From assembly GCA_023404095.1 (NCBI GenBank), contig JAEYDD010000071.1:1-64000 (forward strand): a stretch of 64,000 bases of DNA, in the 5' to 3' direction. The notes beneath the pieces were generated by a model that had not been told where the DNA came from, did no database searches, and saw nothing but the letters and a program-made list of their open reading frames with translations. The first letter of the stretch is position 1. Every line of letters begins with the position of its first letter. This DNA is from Pseudomonadota bacterium. Its GTDB lineage: Bacteria > Pseudomonadota > Alphaproteobacteria > Rhizobiales > Rhizobiaceae. A program made the position numbers and the translations under genes. Shown here piece after piece: positions 14,361-22,744 of this stretch.

Positions 14361-15051
14361 CGTCGTTATTATGGGCCTCGCCGGGCTCGCGAAGTGCATA
14401 ACCCGCCCCGCGCACGGTTCGAATGAGATCTGGGCCGAAGCGTTTCAACGTTCGCCGGATATGGCCGAGGTGAATATCGACGGTTCGCGGCTCGACCTCG
14501 ACATTCTCGGGCCAGCAATTTTCAATGAACGCATCTCTGGTGCATGCTTCGGCCGGCCGCTCCATCATATGGCGCAGGAGCTTGAACTGGAGTGGCGTCA
14601 GCGGCACCTCCAGCCCGGATCGCAGGACCTGCATTCGAGCGAGATTCATTTCAAGATCCGCGAACTTGAATGTTGCATCCGTTCCCGACAGAGGTCGCGA
14701 CTTAGCACTGCGATATCGAAGTTGACGCAAAAAGCGCGTCAGCCTTGACGGATCGAATGGTCGGGTCAGCAGCAGATCGTCGCAGCCGAGCACATCATCA
14801 AAAGGTTGATCGAGCTTGGACAGGATCACAAGAGCTGCCTCAGGGAAGGATTGCCGCATCTGAATAAGGCTTCCGGGTGAAGACAGGTTCGCAGCGTCGA
14901 TGACCACTGCGACATAGTCCGGCTCGATGAGCGGGACGTTAGCCTCGTTGTCTCCTGCGAGCACGACCTCAAATCCTTCGACCGCGAAAAGATGTCGGAC
15001 GAAGAGGAAGAGTTGCGCGTCGTCAAATCGAGCAAGGACCTTTTGGGACAT
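14341..15051 (-). CDS. Orphan OmpR-type response regulator, last gene of the GntR-linked leftward operon
   Basis: 236 residues from ATG 15051 with GGAG upstream; an ATG at 15063 overlapping the SDR stop (TGATG) is an alternative. The receiver keeps the acidic pair (RFDDAQ) and the phosphoacceptor-type Asp (VVIDAANL), but the conserved Lys of the KPF motif is Arg (LLTRPFD), so phospho-signalling may be altered. The C-terminal winged helix is typical (TPLQFKLLRHMM, RTVDIHLGHIRRTLKR, IRTVRGAGYALR). No kinase is adjacent. It sits 3' of the SDR in a coupled run, so its expression probably follows the aminotransferase operon. Confidence 0.82.
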   Translation of the reverse strand: MSQKVLARFDDAQLFLFVRHLFAVEGFEVVLAGDNEANVPLIEPDYVAVVIDAANLSSPGSLIQMRQSFPEAALVILSKLDQPFDDVLGCDDLLLTRPFDPSRLTRFLRQLRYRSAKSRPLSGTDATFKFADLEMNLARMQVLRSGLEVPLTPLQFKLLRHMMERPAEACTRDAFIENCWPENVEVEPRTVDIHLGHIRRTLKRFGPDLIRTVRGAGYALREPGEAHNNDVTSSDD

Positions 15052-15062
15052 GACACACTCCA

Positions 15063-15839
15063 TCAAAGGGGCGCGAACTCCCCTCCGTTCACGTCGATAA
15101 TTGCGCCGTTGATGAATCCAGCCTGTTCGGAAACCAGAAATCGGATGAGCGCGGCAACATCAGCGCCGGTTCCCAAACGTCCGACGGGGATGCGCCGGAG
15201 GGCCTCCATGTTCGCCCTGCTCGTGGGGTCGCCGGCCATTCCCGTTGCGATGCGGCCTGGAGCAACGACATTGACGGTGATCGCGGATCCACTGCATGAG
15301 GCGACCATTGACTTCGTCAGCCCCGCGAGCGCTGCTTTCGACGCAACATAGGGCGCGCCCGCGATTTTGGGGATTGTGCGCCCTGCGACCGAACCGATCA
15401 GAACGATACGGCCGCGACCGCGTGGTTTCATGCGTTTCAGGGCTGCCTGGCAACACCAGACCGCCCCCTTAAGATTGACGCTGAGAACGTCATGCCACTG
15501 CGAAGCTTCGACGTCTTCAAACGGTACGGCGCCCTGGACGCCTTTCGGGGAAATCCCCGCATTGCAGACCAACGCGTCAATCCGACCCCAGCGCTCTTCC
15601 ACCAATGCGAAAAAGTTGTCCACCGAGGACTGGGATCTGACATCGAGGCACGCGGCCAGGATGCACGTCGGTTCATTTGTCGTTCGCAGCATTTGCTCCG
15701 CCTGTTGGATATGCTGCGCGTTCTGGCTGAAGAATGCGACCCTGTAACCTGATGCCAGAAGGGCCGTGACGGTCGAAAGGCCGATACCGGTGCTTCCGCC
15801 CGTCACGATCGCCACAGGTGCGTGTTGAGCGTCGATCAC
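15063..15839 (-). CDS. SDR-family NAD(P)-dependent oxidoreductase
   Basis: 258 residues, normal classical SDR length. The cofactor motif TGGSTGIG is at residues 14-21, NAG follows ALVC near residue 93, and catalytic YVASK is near 163-167 after a Ser-containing strand (VLIGSVAG). The end GGEFAPL resembles 3-oxoacyl-ACP reductase-like members. Its start overlaps the TPP-enzyme stop by four bases. It probably reduces or oxidises the keto or hydroxy product of the preceding enzymes; the substrate is unknown. Confidence 0.85.
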   Translation of the reverse strand: MIDAQHAPVAIVTGGSTGIGLSTVTALLASGYRVAFFSQNAQHIQQAEQMLRTTNEPTCILAACLDVRSQSSVDNFFALVEERWGRIDALVCNAGISPKGVQGAVPFEDVEASQWHDVLSVNLKGAVWCCQAALKRMKPRGRGRIVLIGSVAGRTIPKIAGAPYVASKAALAGLTKSMVASCSGSAITVNVVAPGRIATGMAGDPTSRANMEALRRIPVGRLGTGADVAALIRFLVSEQAGFINGAIIDVNGGEFAPL

Positions 15840-17551
15840 GCTGCCTCATCCATCGCAGCGAAGAGTGAGAGCGGCGGGTGCGCCTCAGGGTCGGTCACCA
15901 CCTCGATGAGGTTCGGCCGATGTGAACCGATGGCGCTTTCGAGTGCGCCCGCCAGTTGATTGGGGTCGCTCACATAGGCGGCGTCGCACCCGCATGCCCG
16001 TGCGATAGCAGTGTGTTCGACCGGCGAGAAATGACAAGCGGTGGTAAAACGTCCGAACTTGACGGTCTCTGCATCACGCTGGAAACCGAGAATTCCATTG
16101 TTCAGAACGATGATCGTTAGCGGGATGTGAAGGCGGACGATCGTCTCCATCTCGGCCCAACTGTGTGCGAACCCGCCATCTCCAACAACCGCCACGACAG
16201 GGCTATCGGGTCGCGCCAGTTTTGCCCCGACAGCAAGCGGCAGCCCCCAGCCAAGGCCGGCAAGCCCACGTGGGGTGATGAATCTAGCACCGATGTTAGG
16301 CGCGCGAAGCTGGCCGGCAACCCACATGGAAGAATAGCTCGCGTCGGCAACGACCGTGACGCCCCGGTTCAGCCATGGTTGAAGCTCCCTCATGATCCGT
16401 TCGGGGCGGATCGGCGAGCTGTTCGCTTCATAGACACCGCTGCGCGCATCTGCGAACAAGGACCAGCAGAGCGCGATCTCGCGTTCGACCTCCGCGCGCC
16501 GGGCGTGCCTATTGTCGAGGTTCATCGGTGCAATTGCGTCGGCGAGCGCCTCTATCGTGATCGCGGCATCCCCAACAAGGCGCAAAGCCTCATAGTTTCG
16601 GCCGATCTCGCAGGGATCCACGTCGATATGAATGACGCGGGCGGACGGCGAGATCTGACGCCAGCTATCGGTGCCGTTCTGGTTGGTCCTCGTGCCGACC
16701 AGAACGACGAGGTCCGCCGTCTCCACGAATTTTCGCGTGAAAGCGCCAAGCGACCGTGGTCCCGTCAAAGCCCCCAATACACCGGCGGAAAGGGGATGGT
16801 ATTCGTCGACGGCGCCCTTGCCCATATTGGTCGTGCACACTGGAAGGCCTGCCAGGTCTTGGAGACGCGAGAGCGCTGTGGCCGCTCCGCCGGCATGCAC
16901 ACCGCCGCCCGCAATCACGATCGGGCGTTCAGCCTCGACGATCCACTGGGCCGCCTGCTCGAGCGCCTCGCCGCACGGACGAGAGCGATCAAGAGGCCAG
17001 ACGCCAAGTTTCGCCGTTCGGCGACGCTCCGGATGCCTGACTTCGGCGCGCAAGAGGTCGGCAGGCAGCAGAAGGGCGACAGGACCTGGTCGCCCGGATG
17101 TGGCTGCAGTAAAGGCCGCGTCAATATAGTCTTCGACGCGCGCCTCGACCTGGATCCGGCGTACCCATTTCGTGCAGGACTGGAAGAGCGCGATCTGATC
17201 AAAATCCTGAAACGCGTTCTTGTCGGTCTGGTCCCGCTCGACATCCTGGACGAGCGCCACCAGCGGGATGCTTGCCTTCAATGCCTCGGCCAAGGGCGCG
17301 ACCAACAGGGTCGCCGCCGGCCCGTTCTGGGCGGCAACCACGCCGACCTTGCCGGAGATCCGTGCGTAGCCGTCGGCCATGGCGCCGCCCATGTTTTCCT
17401 GCCGGTAGGCGATCTGCCGGATCCCGATGGCTTCTGCGGCCAGAACCAACGCGGAAGGAAGGCTCTGTGCAAAAAGCGTATCGACGCCGTGCCGCTGCAA
17501 TGCTTTTGCTATGCATTCCGCGACGGTTTCGTTGGTGGATATGGACATCAA
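15836..17551 (-). CDS. Thiamine-diphosphate-dependent enzyme, acetolactate-synthase-like
   Basis: 571 residues with three TPP-enzyme domains: the N-terminal Pyr domain with catalytic Glu52 (AYRQENMGGAMADGYAR), a central TPP-enzyme M domain (IVIAGGGVHAGGAA, VIHIDVDPCEIGRN), and the C-terminal PP domain with the GDG...NN motif (VVGDGGFAHSW to IIVLNN). Family members decarboxylate 2-oxoacids and ligate or release the product (acetolactate synthase, sulfoacetaldehyde acetyltransferase, phosphonopyruvate decarboxylase and others). Context does not settle the substrate. No small regulatory subunit is present, which argues against ordinary branched-chain synthesis. It overlaps neighbours by four bases on both sides. 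Confidence 0.85.
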   Translation of the reverse strand: MMSISTNETVAECIAKALQRHGVDTLFAQSLPSALVLAAEAIGIRQIAYRQENMGGAMADGYARISGKVGVVAAQNGPAATLLVAPLAEALKASIPLVALVQDVERDQTDKNAFQDFDQIALFQSCTKWVRRIQVEARVEDYIDAAFTAATSGRPGPVALLLPADLLRAEVRHPERRRTAKLGVWPLDRSRPCGEALEQAAQWIVEAERPIVIAGGGVHAGGAATALSRLQDLAGLPVCTTNMGKGAVDEYHPLSAGVLGALTGPRSLGAFTRKFVETADLVVLVGTRTNQNGTDSWRQISPSARVIHIDVDPCEIGRNYEALRLVGDAAITIEALADAIAPMNLDNRHARRAEVEREIALCWSLFADARSGVYEANSSPIRPERIMRELQPWLNRGVTVVADASYSSMWVAGQLRAPNIGARFITPRGLAGLGWGLPLAVGAKLARPDSPVVAVVGDGGFAHSWAEMETIVRLHIPLTIIVLNNGILGFQRDAETVKFGRFTTACHFSPVEHTAIARACGCDAAYVSDPNQLAGALESAIGSHRPNLIEVVTDPEAHPPLSLFAAMDEAA

Positions 17552-18897
17552 GCATGTGCCTCCTGGCTTGCGAAAAAGTGGTGAGTGAGAAACGCGTCGA
17601 AAGCAGCAACGACCTGGCCGAGGTCCTCATCGGTCATGGGTGACGAGAGGCAGGCCGCCGCGTCGTGCGGCAGTTGAACCCCCTCGTTTCGCAGGAAACG
17701 GGTGAGCGTGCGCATTGTGGCAGCCTCCCCTTTCGTCTGAACGGCCGCTGCCCAGGAGCCGGGCGGTTCGGACTTGGGATGAAGGCGAAAGAGGGACGCC
17801 GCTCCGGTTACGGAAAACGGCGCATCGTGCTTTCGCGCGACCGTCGCAAGCTGTGCACGAAGGCGATCGCCCTGTTGTTCCAGTCTTGCGAACATGGCCG
17901 GCGTCGCCGCCTCCATGGCGACACGACCTGCCACCATGGAGACCGGGTTTGCAGAGAAGGTGCCGCCCTGCGACACCAGCGGGGAGCGCCGGTCTCCGCC
18001 GAAGACAGCCATGACATTCGCGCTGCCCCCGACCGCACCGATCGGAAACCCGCCGCCAATGATCTTGCCGGCGACGAGAAGGTCAGGTTTCAGGCCATAG
18101 CGGGCGGAAGCCCCGGCGAAGCTTTGGCGTAGATTGAGGACTTCGTCTGCGATGATTAGAATGCCGTGTCGCCTTGCGACCGTCATGAGGCGATCGATGA
18201 ACTCGCGCGTCGGCTCGATCAGACCTGCCCGGCTGGGCATGGGGTCGATCAGGACCGCGGCAAGGCGATCGGCATTCGCCGTCAAGGCTTCCTCAAGGGC
18301 ATCGGCGTCATTGAAGTCCAGCACCAGGACGTCGCCCGCCACGGCGTCAGGCGCGCCGTGATATCCGAGGCGTGCTTTGCGATGCGCGCTCCCGTCGGCT
18401 TCAAAGCCGTTCTGGCCTGCCTCGGCCCAATCATAGGCGCCGTGATAGGCGCCTGCGAAACGCGCTATGGCGGAACGACCCGTGAAGGCTCTTGCGGCCT
18501 TGATGGCAAACATAACCGCCTCGGTGCCGGTATTTACAAACCGAATTCTCTCGACGCCCGGAATGCGCGCGGTCAGCAGTTCGGCAAGCGCGATCTCGTG
18601 CTGGGTCGGGTTGGAGAAGCAGGTTCCGGTCGAAAGCAGCCCGCTAACGGCCTGCATGACAGGTTCATAACCGTGGCCGTGGAGGAGAGTAGTGAAGTTG
18701 TTGTTGAGATCGAGGAGGCGGGCTTCGTCGACATCGACAAGATAAGCCCCCTCCCCGCGCGCCACGTAGATCGGGTGAGGATCCCTGTCGATCGTCGCGC
18801 GGGTCACCCCTCCTGGAAACACCGCATGTCCGCGATGGAAGAGATCGACGGACCGGGAGTGCGTGTACTCCCCGCCGTCTGCCGGTTCTGTGAGCAT
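17548..18897 (-). CDS. Class III PLP aminotransferase / aminomutase (HemL-like)
   Basis: 449 residues. It matches class III (glutamate-1-semialdehyde aminomutase-like) enzymes: HRGHAVFPGGVTR at the N-terminus, VNTGTEAVMFAIKAAR (phosphate-binding Gly-Thr), GAYHGAYDW, LIIADEVLNLR (Asp contacting the pyridine N), and the PLP Lys in LLVAGKIIGGGFPIGAVG. It is about 20 residues longer than HemL at the N-terminus. It is first in the leftward operon, preceded by a perfect 20-bp palindrome. It probably transaminates or isomerises an imported amino compound and feeds the TPP enzyme; this flow is inference. Confidence 0.85.
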   Translation of the reverse strand: MLTEPADGGEYTHSRSVDLFHRGHAVFPGGVTRATIDRDPHPIYVARGEGAYLVDVDEARLLDLNNNFTTLLHGHGYEPVMQAVSGLLSTGTCFSNPTQHEIALAELLTARIPGVERIRFVNTGTEAVMFAIKAARAFTGRSAIARFAGAYHGAYDWAEAGQNGFEADGSAHRKARLGYHGAPDAVAGDVLVLDFNDADALEEALTANADRLAAVLIDPMPSRAGLIEPTREFIDRLMTVARRHGILIIADEVLNLRQSFAGASARYGLKPDLLVAGKIIGGGFPIGAVGGSANVMAVFGGDRRSPLVSQGGTFSANPVSMVAGRVAMEAATPAMFARLEQQGDRLRAQLATVARKHDAPFSVTGAASLFRLHPKSEPPGSWAAAVQTKGEAATMRTLTRFLRNEGVQLPHDAAACLSSPMTDEDLGQVVAAFDAFLTHHFFASQEAHA

Positions 18898-18941
18898 TTA
18901 CCTATCCTTGCTGCAAAAACGAGACTTCGTGAAGGCTTCAT

Positions 18942-18961
18942 ATTTTTGTTGCAACAAAAAT
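18942..18961. promoter_or_regulatory. Palindromic operator 1 (GntR site) upstream of the aminotransferase operon
   Basis: Perfect 20-bp palindrome with core TTTTTGTTGCAACAAAAA, 45 bases upstream of the aminotransferase start. The same 18-bp core recurs at 19714-19731. Two identical sites bracketing a GntR gene strongly suggest its binding site. A partial half-site (TGCAAAAAC) lies near 18911. Confidence 0.75.
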
Positions 18962-18993
18962 GCAGTGTGTCAATGCGATGCGACAAAAAAACG

Positions 18994-19683
18994 TCACTCC
19001 GTAGGTGCGCGCGCCCTCACCGCGCTGCGCAAGCGCAGATATCCCATGCGAATATCGCTTTCGAAAGCGGCACGTAGGGCTCGGCAGTCGCCCTCCTCAA
19101 TCGCGTCCATCGCCATTTCATGATTACGCACACCGTACCGTTCCTCGGCGAATTCGGGGTAAAGGCCGTAGAACGAGGGCCCCACGCGCAGCCATTGTGC
19201 CTCGATCAATCCCACAAGGCGAGGAAGGCCTGAGCGCGCGTAGACATGGAAATGAAATTCCTTGTTATGCCAGAGGACCGACGCGTAGTCCCGCCGCTCA
19301 AGGCTTTCATTGATACGCATTTGCAAACCCTTGAGGCGCTCAACGTCCTGAGCGCCGCAGTTTTTCGCAGCCTCCTCCGCCGCCAGCCCCTCGAGCGCGA
19401 TCCGAACCACAGTCACCTCCCTCAGGTCAGATTCCGAAAGGACCGGAATGATGACTGTCTTGGGGCCGGCATAAACCAGCGCATTTTCCGCGGTCAGCCG
19501 GTTGATCGCGTCGCGCGCGGGGGTCGAACTCACACCAAGCGTCTCGGCGACCGATCGGACGGTCAACTTGTCGCCAGGCCTGTAAACGCCCCTGCTGATC
19601 CGGTCCTTGAGCGCCTCGTAAGCAGCATCGCCAAGACGCGGGTTGATCGCGCTTTTCGCGCGCTCGTTTTCATCGTCCATCAT
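18994..19683 (-). CDS. GntR-family (FCD/FadR subfamily) regulator of the flanking operons
   Basis: 229 residues from the ATG at 19683 (MMDDENERAKS). A TTG- or ATG-led extension to 19737 would run through the operator and is rejected. The N-terminal winged helix reads AAYEALKDRISRGVYRPGDKLTVRSVAETLGVSSTPARDAINRL, classic GntR. The C-terminal FCD domain carries metal or ligand residues (HNKEFHFHVYARSG, NHEMAMDAIEEGD). It lies between two divergent operons, each preceded by the same palindrome. FCD regulators typically bind small carboxylates and release DNA. The ligand is probably the cluster's substrate, which is inference. Confidence 0.88.
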   Translation of the reverse strand: MMDDENERAKSAINPRLGDAAYEALKDRISRGVYRPGDKLTVRSVAETLGVSSTPARDAINRLTAENALVYAGPKTVIIPVLSESDLREVTVVRIALEGLAAEEAAKNCGAQDVERLKGLQMRINESLERRDYASVLWHNKEFHFHVYARSGLPRLVGLIEAQWLRVGPSFYGLYPEFAEERYGVRNHEMAMDAIEEGDCRALRAAFESDIRMGYLRLRSAVRARAPTE

Positions 19684-19713
19684 TTTACATCCCAAGATGG
19701 TTGACACCGATCG

Positions 19714-19731
19714 TTTTTGTTGCAACAAAAA
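19714..19731. promoter_or_regulatory. Palindromic operator 2 (GntR site) in the gntR / ABC-transporter divergent promoter
   Basis: Perfect 18-bp palindrome TTTTTGTTGCAACAAAAA, 31 bases upstream of the gntR start and about 155 bases upstream of the transporter start. It is identical in core to the site at 18942. Its place fits autoregulation plus control of the transporter. Confidence 0.75.
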
Positions 19732-19886
19732 TAGCATTGTGAAGGTTTTGCAAAGTTATGTCGCATCAACACTACCGCGTTGCGGACGTGATGTCACATG
19801 GCCAGCGCCCGAAGGCATCCAGAACGGCCATCAAGGATGCCGCTGGCCGTCGCGACGGGCTTTCAGCACATAGATTGGGGGACAAG

Positions 19887-20996
19887 TTGATTGGAAAGAG
19901 TTTGACGCTTTCGGGCATCTCGAAGACCTACGGGGCCGTGGAGGCGGTGAGGAACACATCGCTCGAAATCCACGCCGGTGAGTTCGTCTCCATCGTCGGA
20001 CCGTCAGGATCTGGCAAGACGTCGTTGCTGACGATGATTGCGGGCTTCGAGCACCCGAGCACCGGGTCGATCCATATTGCAAGCCAGGACATCACATGGG
20101 CCGCGCCGAACGTGCGCAACATCGGCATGGTCTTTCAACGCTACGCCCTGTTCCCGCACATGACCGTCCGGCAAAACATCGAGTTTCCCTTGCGCATGCG
20201 CAGGGTTTCCAGCACGCCCGACGGACGTCGACGCGTGGCCGAAATGCTGGAGCTCGTCCAGCTGGAGGGCCTCGACGACCGCTTCCCCCACCAACTTTCC
20301 GGCGGTCAGCAGCAACGTGTTGCCGTCGCGAGAGCACTGGTCTTCAATCCTCCAGTCATTCTCATGGATGAGCCGCTTGGGGCGCTGGACAAGAAGCTGC
20401 GCGAAGCAATGCAGCTTGAAATCAAGCGTATTCAGGAACGGGTCGGCGCGACCGTCGTCTATGTCACCCACGATCAGGAGGAAGCGCTCACGATGTCCAA
20501 CCGCGTTGCCGTGATGCATCGCGGCACGCTTCAGCAGATTGGTGCCCCCGACGAACTCTACCAGGAGCCTAGGAACGCATTCGTCGCCGACTTTGTCGGA
20601 TCCATAAATTTTCTGCCTGTTACGGTCGTTTCCTATGACGAAAACACCATCGTGGTCGTTCTGAAGGGTTCGGCGACCCCACTTTCCGTGAACCGGCAGG
20701 GATCGCATCGGCCGGCGCCTGGACACCCGTTCCGTCTCGCAATCCGTCCGGAGCACCTCGAACTGCGGCCGACGCAATGGGACCGGAATTCGGTAGTCGA
20801 AGGCGTCCTCGATACCGTTGTGTTTGCTGGCGCCAACCGCATCGCGGTCGTGCGCCTCAGTGGGATGGGCGATGCCGTCATGCGAGTCCAGGTCCCCGCT
20901 TCACAGGCGCTACCAGAAAAGGGCGCTCTCGTTTCCCTAGAATTTTCCCCGCAGAACGCCCGCCTTTTTCCTGCGGAAAATGAGGACCTTCAGTGA
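19887..20996 (+). CDS. ABC transporter ATP-binding protein, PotA-type
   Basis: 369 residues from a TTG at 19887 with GGGGGA upstream. An ATG at 19758 is in frame but would add a 43-residue non-homologous leader. Walker A is GPSGSGKT, Q-loop VFQRYALFPHMT, signature LSGGQQQRVAVARAL, Walker B VILMDEPLGALD and the switch His in THDQEEA. The last 110 residues form the TOBE-type regulatory domain (RLAIRPEHLEL). This is the usual arrangement of polyamine/thiamine/iron-type importers. The next gene starts inside its stop (GTG/TGA overlap). Confidence 0.88.
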   Translation: MIGKSLTLSGISKTYGAVEAVRNTSLEIHAGEFVSIVGPSGSGKTSLLTMIAGFEHPSTGSIHIASQDITWAAPNVRNIGMVFQRYALFPHMTVRQNIEFPLRMRRVSSTPDGRRRVAEMLELVQLEGLDDRFPHQLSGGQQQRVAVARALVFNPPVILMDEPLGALDKKLREAMQLEIKRIQERVGATVVYVTHDQEEALTMSNRVAVMHRGTLQQIGAPDELYQEPRNAFVADFVGSINFLPVTVVSYDENTIVVVLKGSATPLSVNRQGSHRPAPGHPFRLAIRPEHLELRPTQWDRNSVVEGVLDTVVFAGANRIAVVRLSGMGDAVMRVQVPASQALPEKGALVSLEFSPQNARLFPAENEDLQ

Positions 20997-21877
20997 GCCA
21001 GAACAGATTCTCAAGCTGGATTTCGAAGCTCCAACGAGGGCAGTCCGCGAAGTCCTATCCGCCAGCTGTGTCCCTCCTTCTCGTCAGCCCGCTGCTAGCG
21101 CTGCTGCTCATCGGGTTTCTCTACCCGGTGGCGCGCCTGGTACAGCTCAGCTTCGCCAATGGAGCGGAGCCCTATGTCCGACTGGTCGAAGGGGAGCTCT
21201 ATCTAGGCGTTCTCACCGACACCATCGTGATATCTGCCGCAGTTGCGGCTCTGTGCCTCCTTCTTGGATATCCTGTCGCAATGGCAATGGCGCGTCTCAA
21301 GCGAAAAGCCGCGCTGCTCGTCACCGCCTGCGTGTTCGTTCCGCTCTGGACATCCATTCTCGTAAGGTCTTACGCATGGGTTGTCCTCTTTCAGCGCAAT
21401 GGCCTCGTCAACGACCTGTTGCAGGCCTTGGGTTTGAGCGATGAACCCTTGCGGCTGCTCTATACGCAAGGTGCCGTCATCGTGGCGATGACCCATGTTC
21501 TTCTTCCCTTCGCGATCCTGCCGATCCAGGCAAACCTCAGAAGCCTGCCCGACGACCTGACACGAGCAGCGTCCAATCTTGGCGCAACGCCGATCCGTGC
21601 GTTTCTGCTCATCACCCTTCCCCTCAGCCTGCCCGGTGTCTTTGCGGGCACCCTGCTCTGCTTCGTCCTTGCCCTGGGGTTCTACATTACTCCGGCGCTC
21701 GTTGGCGGCCCTAGCTCAATGATGATGGCCACGCTTATCGGACAGCAGACGCTCGTCGTTCTGGATTGGCCCTTCGCCGCCGCCCTTTCCACCCTTCTTC
21801 TGACGGTGAGCTTGCTGCTGGTCGCAGTCTTTCGGCGCACGTTTTCGCAAAACAAAGGATTTAGTAGTGTCCATTGA
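20993..21877 (+). CDS. ABC transporter permease, PotB-type
   Basis: 294 residues starting at a GTG that overlaps the ATPase stop by four bases. There are about six membrane helices: the first at residues 25-48 (AVSLLLVSPLLALLLIGFLYPVA), and a cytoplasmic coupling loop with the EAA-like motif (LTRAASNLGATPIRAFLLITLPLSLPGV). The first permease of PotABCD-type importers has this form. The gene ends inside the start of the second permease. Confidence 0.87.
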   Translation: MSQNRFSSWISKLQRGQSAKSYPPAVSLLLVSPLLALLLIGFLYPVARLVQLSFANGAEPYVRLVEGELYLGVLTDTIVISAAVAALCLLLGYPVAMAMARLKRKAALLVTACVFVPLWTSILVRSYAWVVLFQRNGLVNDLLQALGLSDEPLRLLYTQGAVIVAMTHVLLPFAILPIQANLRSLPDDLTRAASNLGATPIRAFLLITLPLSLPGVFAGTLLCFVLALGFYITPALVGGPSSMMMATLIGQQTLVVLDWPFAAALSTLLLTVSLLLVAVFRRTFSQNKGFSSVH

Positions 21878-22739
21878 TCAAAGTACACATGCGCGAGCCC
21901 AAGCACGCCCGACCGGCATGGTGCGCGCTCACGCATCCTGGCATCCAAGACCGCTCCCCATTCTGGCCGCGGTTACCGTGGGACTGGTGCTCTTCTTTCT
22001 CATATTGCCAACGGCGATCATCGTTCCCATGTCCCTGAATGCGTCTTCGCATCTGACGTTCCCGCCGTCTGCTCTGACCCTCGACTGGTATCGCGAGTTT
22101 TTCTCAGACCGGGACTGGATCGCCTCGATCCTATTCAGCCTGAAGATCGCCGCCTGCACCTCACTGGCGTCCACCGTCATCGGAACGATGTCGGCATTGG
22201 CGATCGTTCGTGGCGAGCTTCCCTTTCGGGCCGTTATTCAGGCCACTGCGATCGGACCGATGATCGTCCCGCATGTGGTTCTCGGCGTGGCGCTCTATCT
22301 CGTTTTCGCGCCTCTGGAATTGACGGGCTCACTCCTCGGCTTCCTGATTGGCCACACTGTTCTTGCCGTGCCGTTCGTCGTCATTACAGTCACCGCTTCG
22401 CTGCAGCGACTGGACCCCGCACTGGAGCTTGCAGCGGCCAGCTGCGGCGCAACGCGCCTGCGTACCTTCGTCCACGTTACCTTTCCAAGCATCCTTCCAG
22501 GTGTCGCGGCCGGAGCGGTCTTTGCGTTCCTCGCCTCTTTCGACGAGGCCACCGTCGCATTCTTCATCTCCGACATCGGCGGCAAATCCATCGGCAGAAA
22601 GATGTTCGAGGACATCGACTTCAATCTCACCCCCGTGATCGCAGCGGCATCGACCGTGGTGGTGGCGGCCTCGCTTTGCCTGATTGGCGCCGCTCACTTC
22701 ATCTCGTCTTCGACCTCAACTCGAACCAAGCAGGAGTAG
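21867..22739 (+). CDS. ABC transporter permease, PotC-type
   Basis: 290 residues from a GTG at 21867, overlapping the previous gene by 11 bases. Six hydrophobic helices are visible. The EAA motif reads ELAAASCGATRLRTFVHVTFPSILPGV. The second permease of polyamine-type importers has this N-terminal extension and order. Translation is likely coupled to the upstream permease. Confidence 0.87.
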   Translation: MSIDQSTHARAQARPTGMVRAHASWHPRPLPILAAVTVGLVLFFLILPTAIIVPMSLNASSHLTFPPSALTLDWYREFFSDRDWIASILFSLKIAACTSLASTVIGTMSALAIVRGELPFRAVIQATAIGPMIVPHVVLGVALYLVFAPLELTGSLLGFLIGHTVLAVPFVVITVTASLQRLDPALELAAASCGATRLRTFVHVTFPSILPGVAAGAVFAFLASFDEATVAFFISDIGGKSIGRKMFEDIDFNLTPVIAAASTVVVAASLCLIGAAHFISSSTSTRTKQE

Positions 22740-22744
22740 TATCA

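Noticed and set aside
15836..17551. TPP enzyme as the branched-chain biosynthetic acetolactate synthase (ilvB)
   Set aside because: No small subunit or ilv genes are adjacent; it lies in a GntR-controlled operon with an aminotransferase and SDR.
16127..17584. Long plus-strand frame of 485 codons
   Set aside because: It is antisense to the TPP enzyme, which has all cofactor motifs. The plus frame is Arg/Gly-rich with no recognisable domain.
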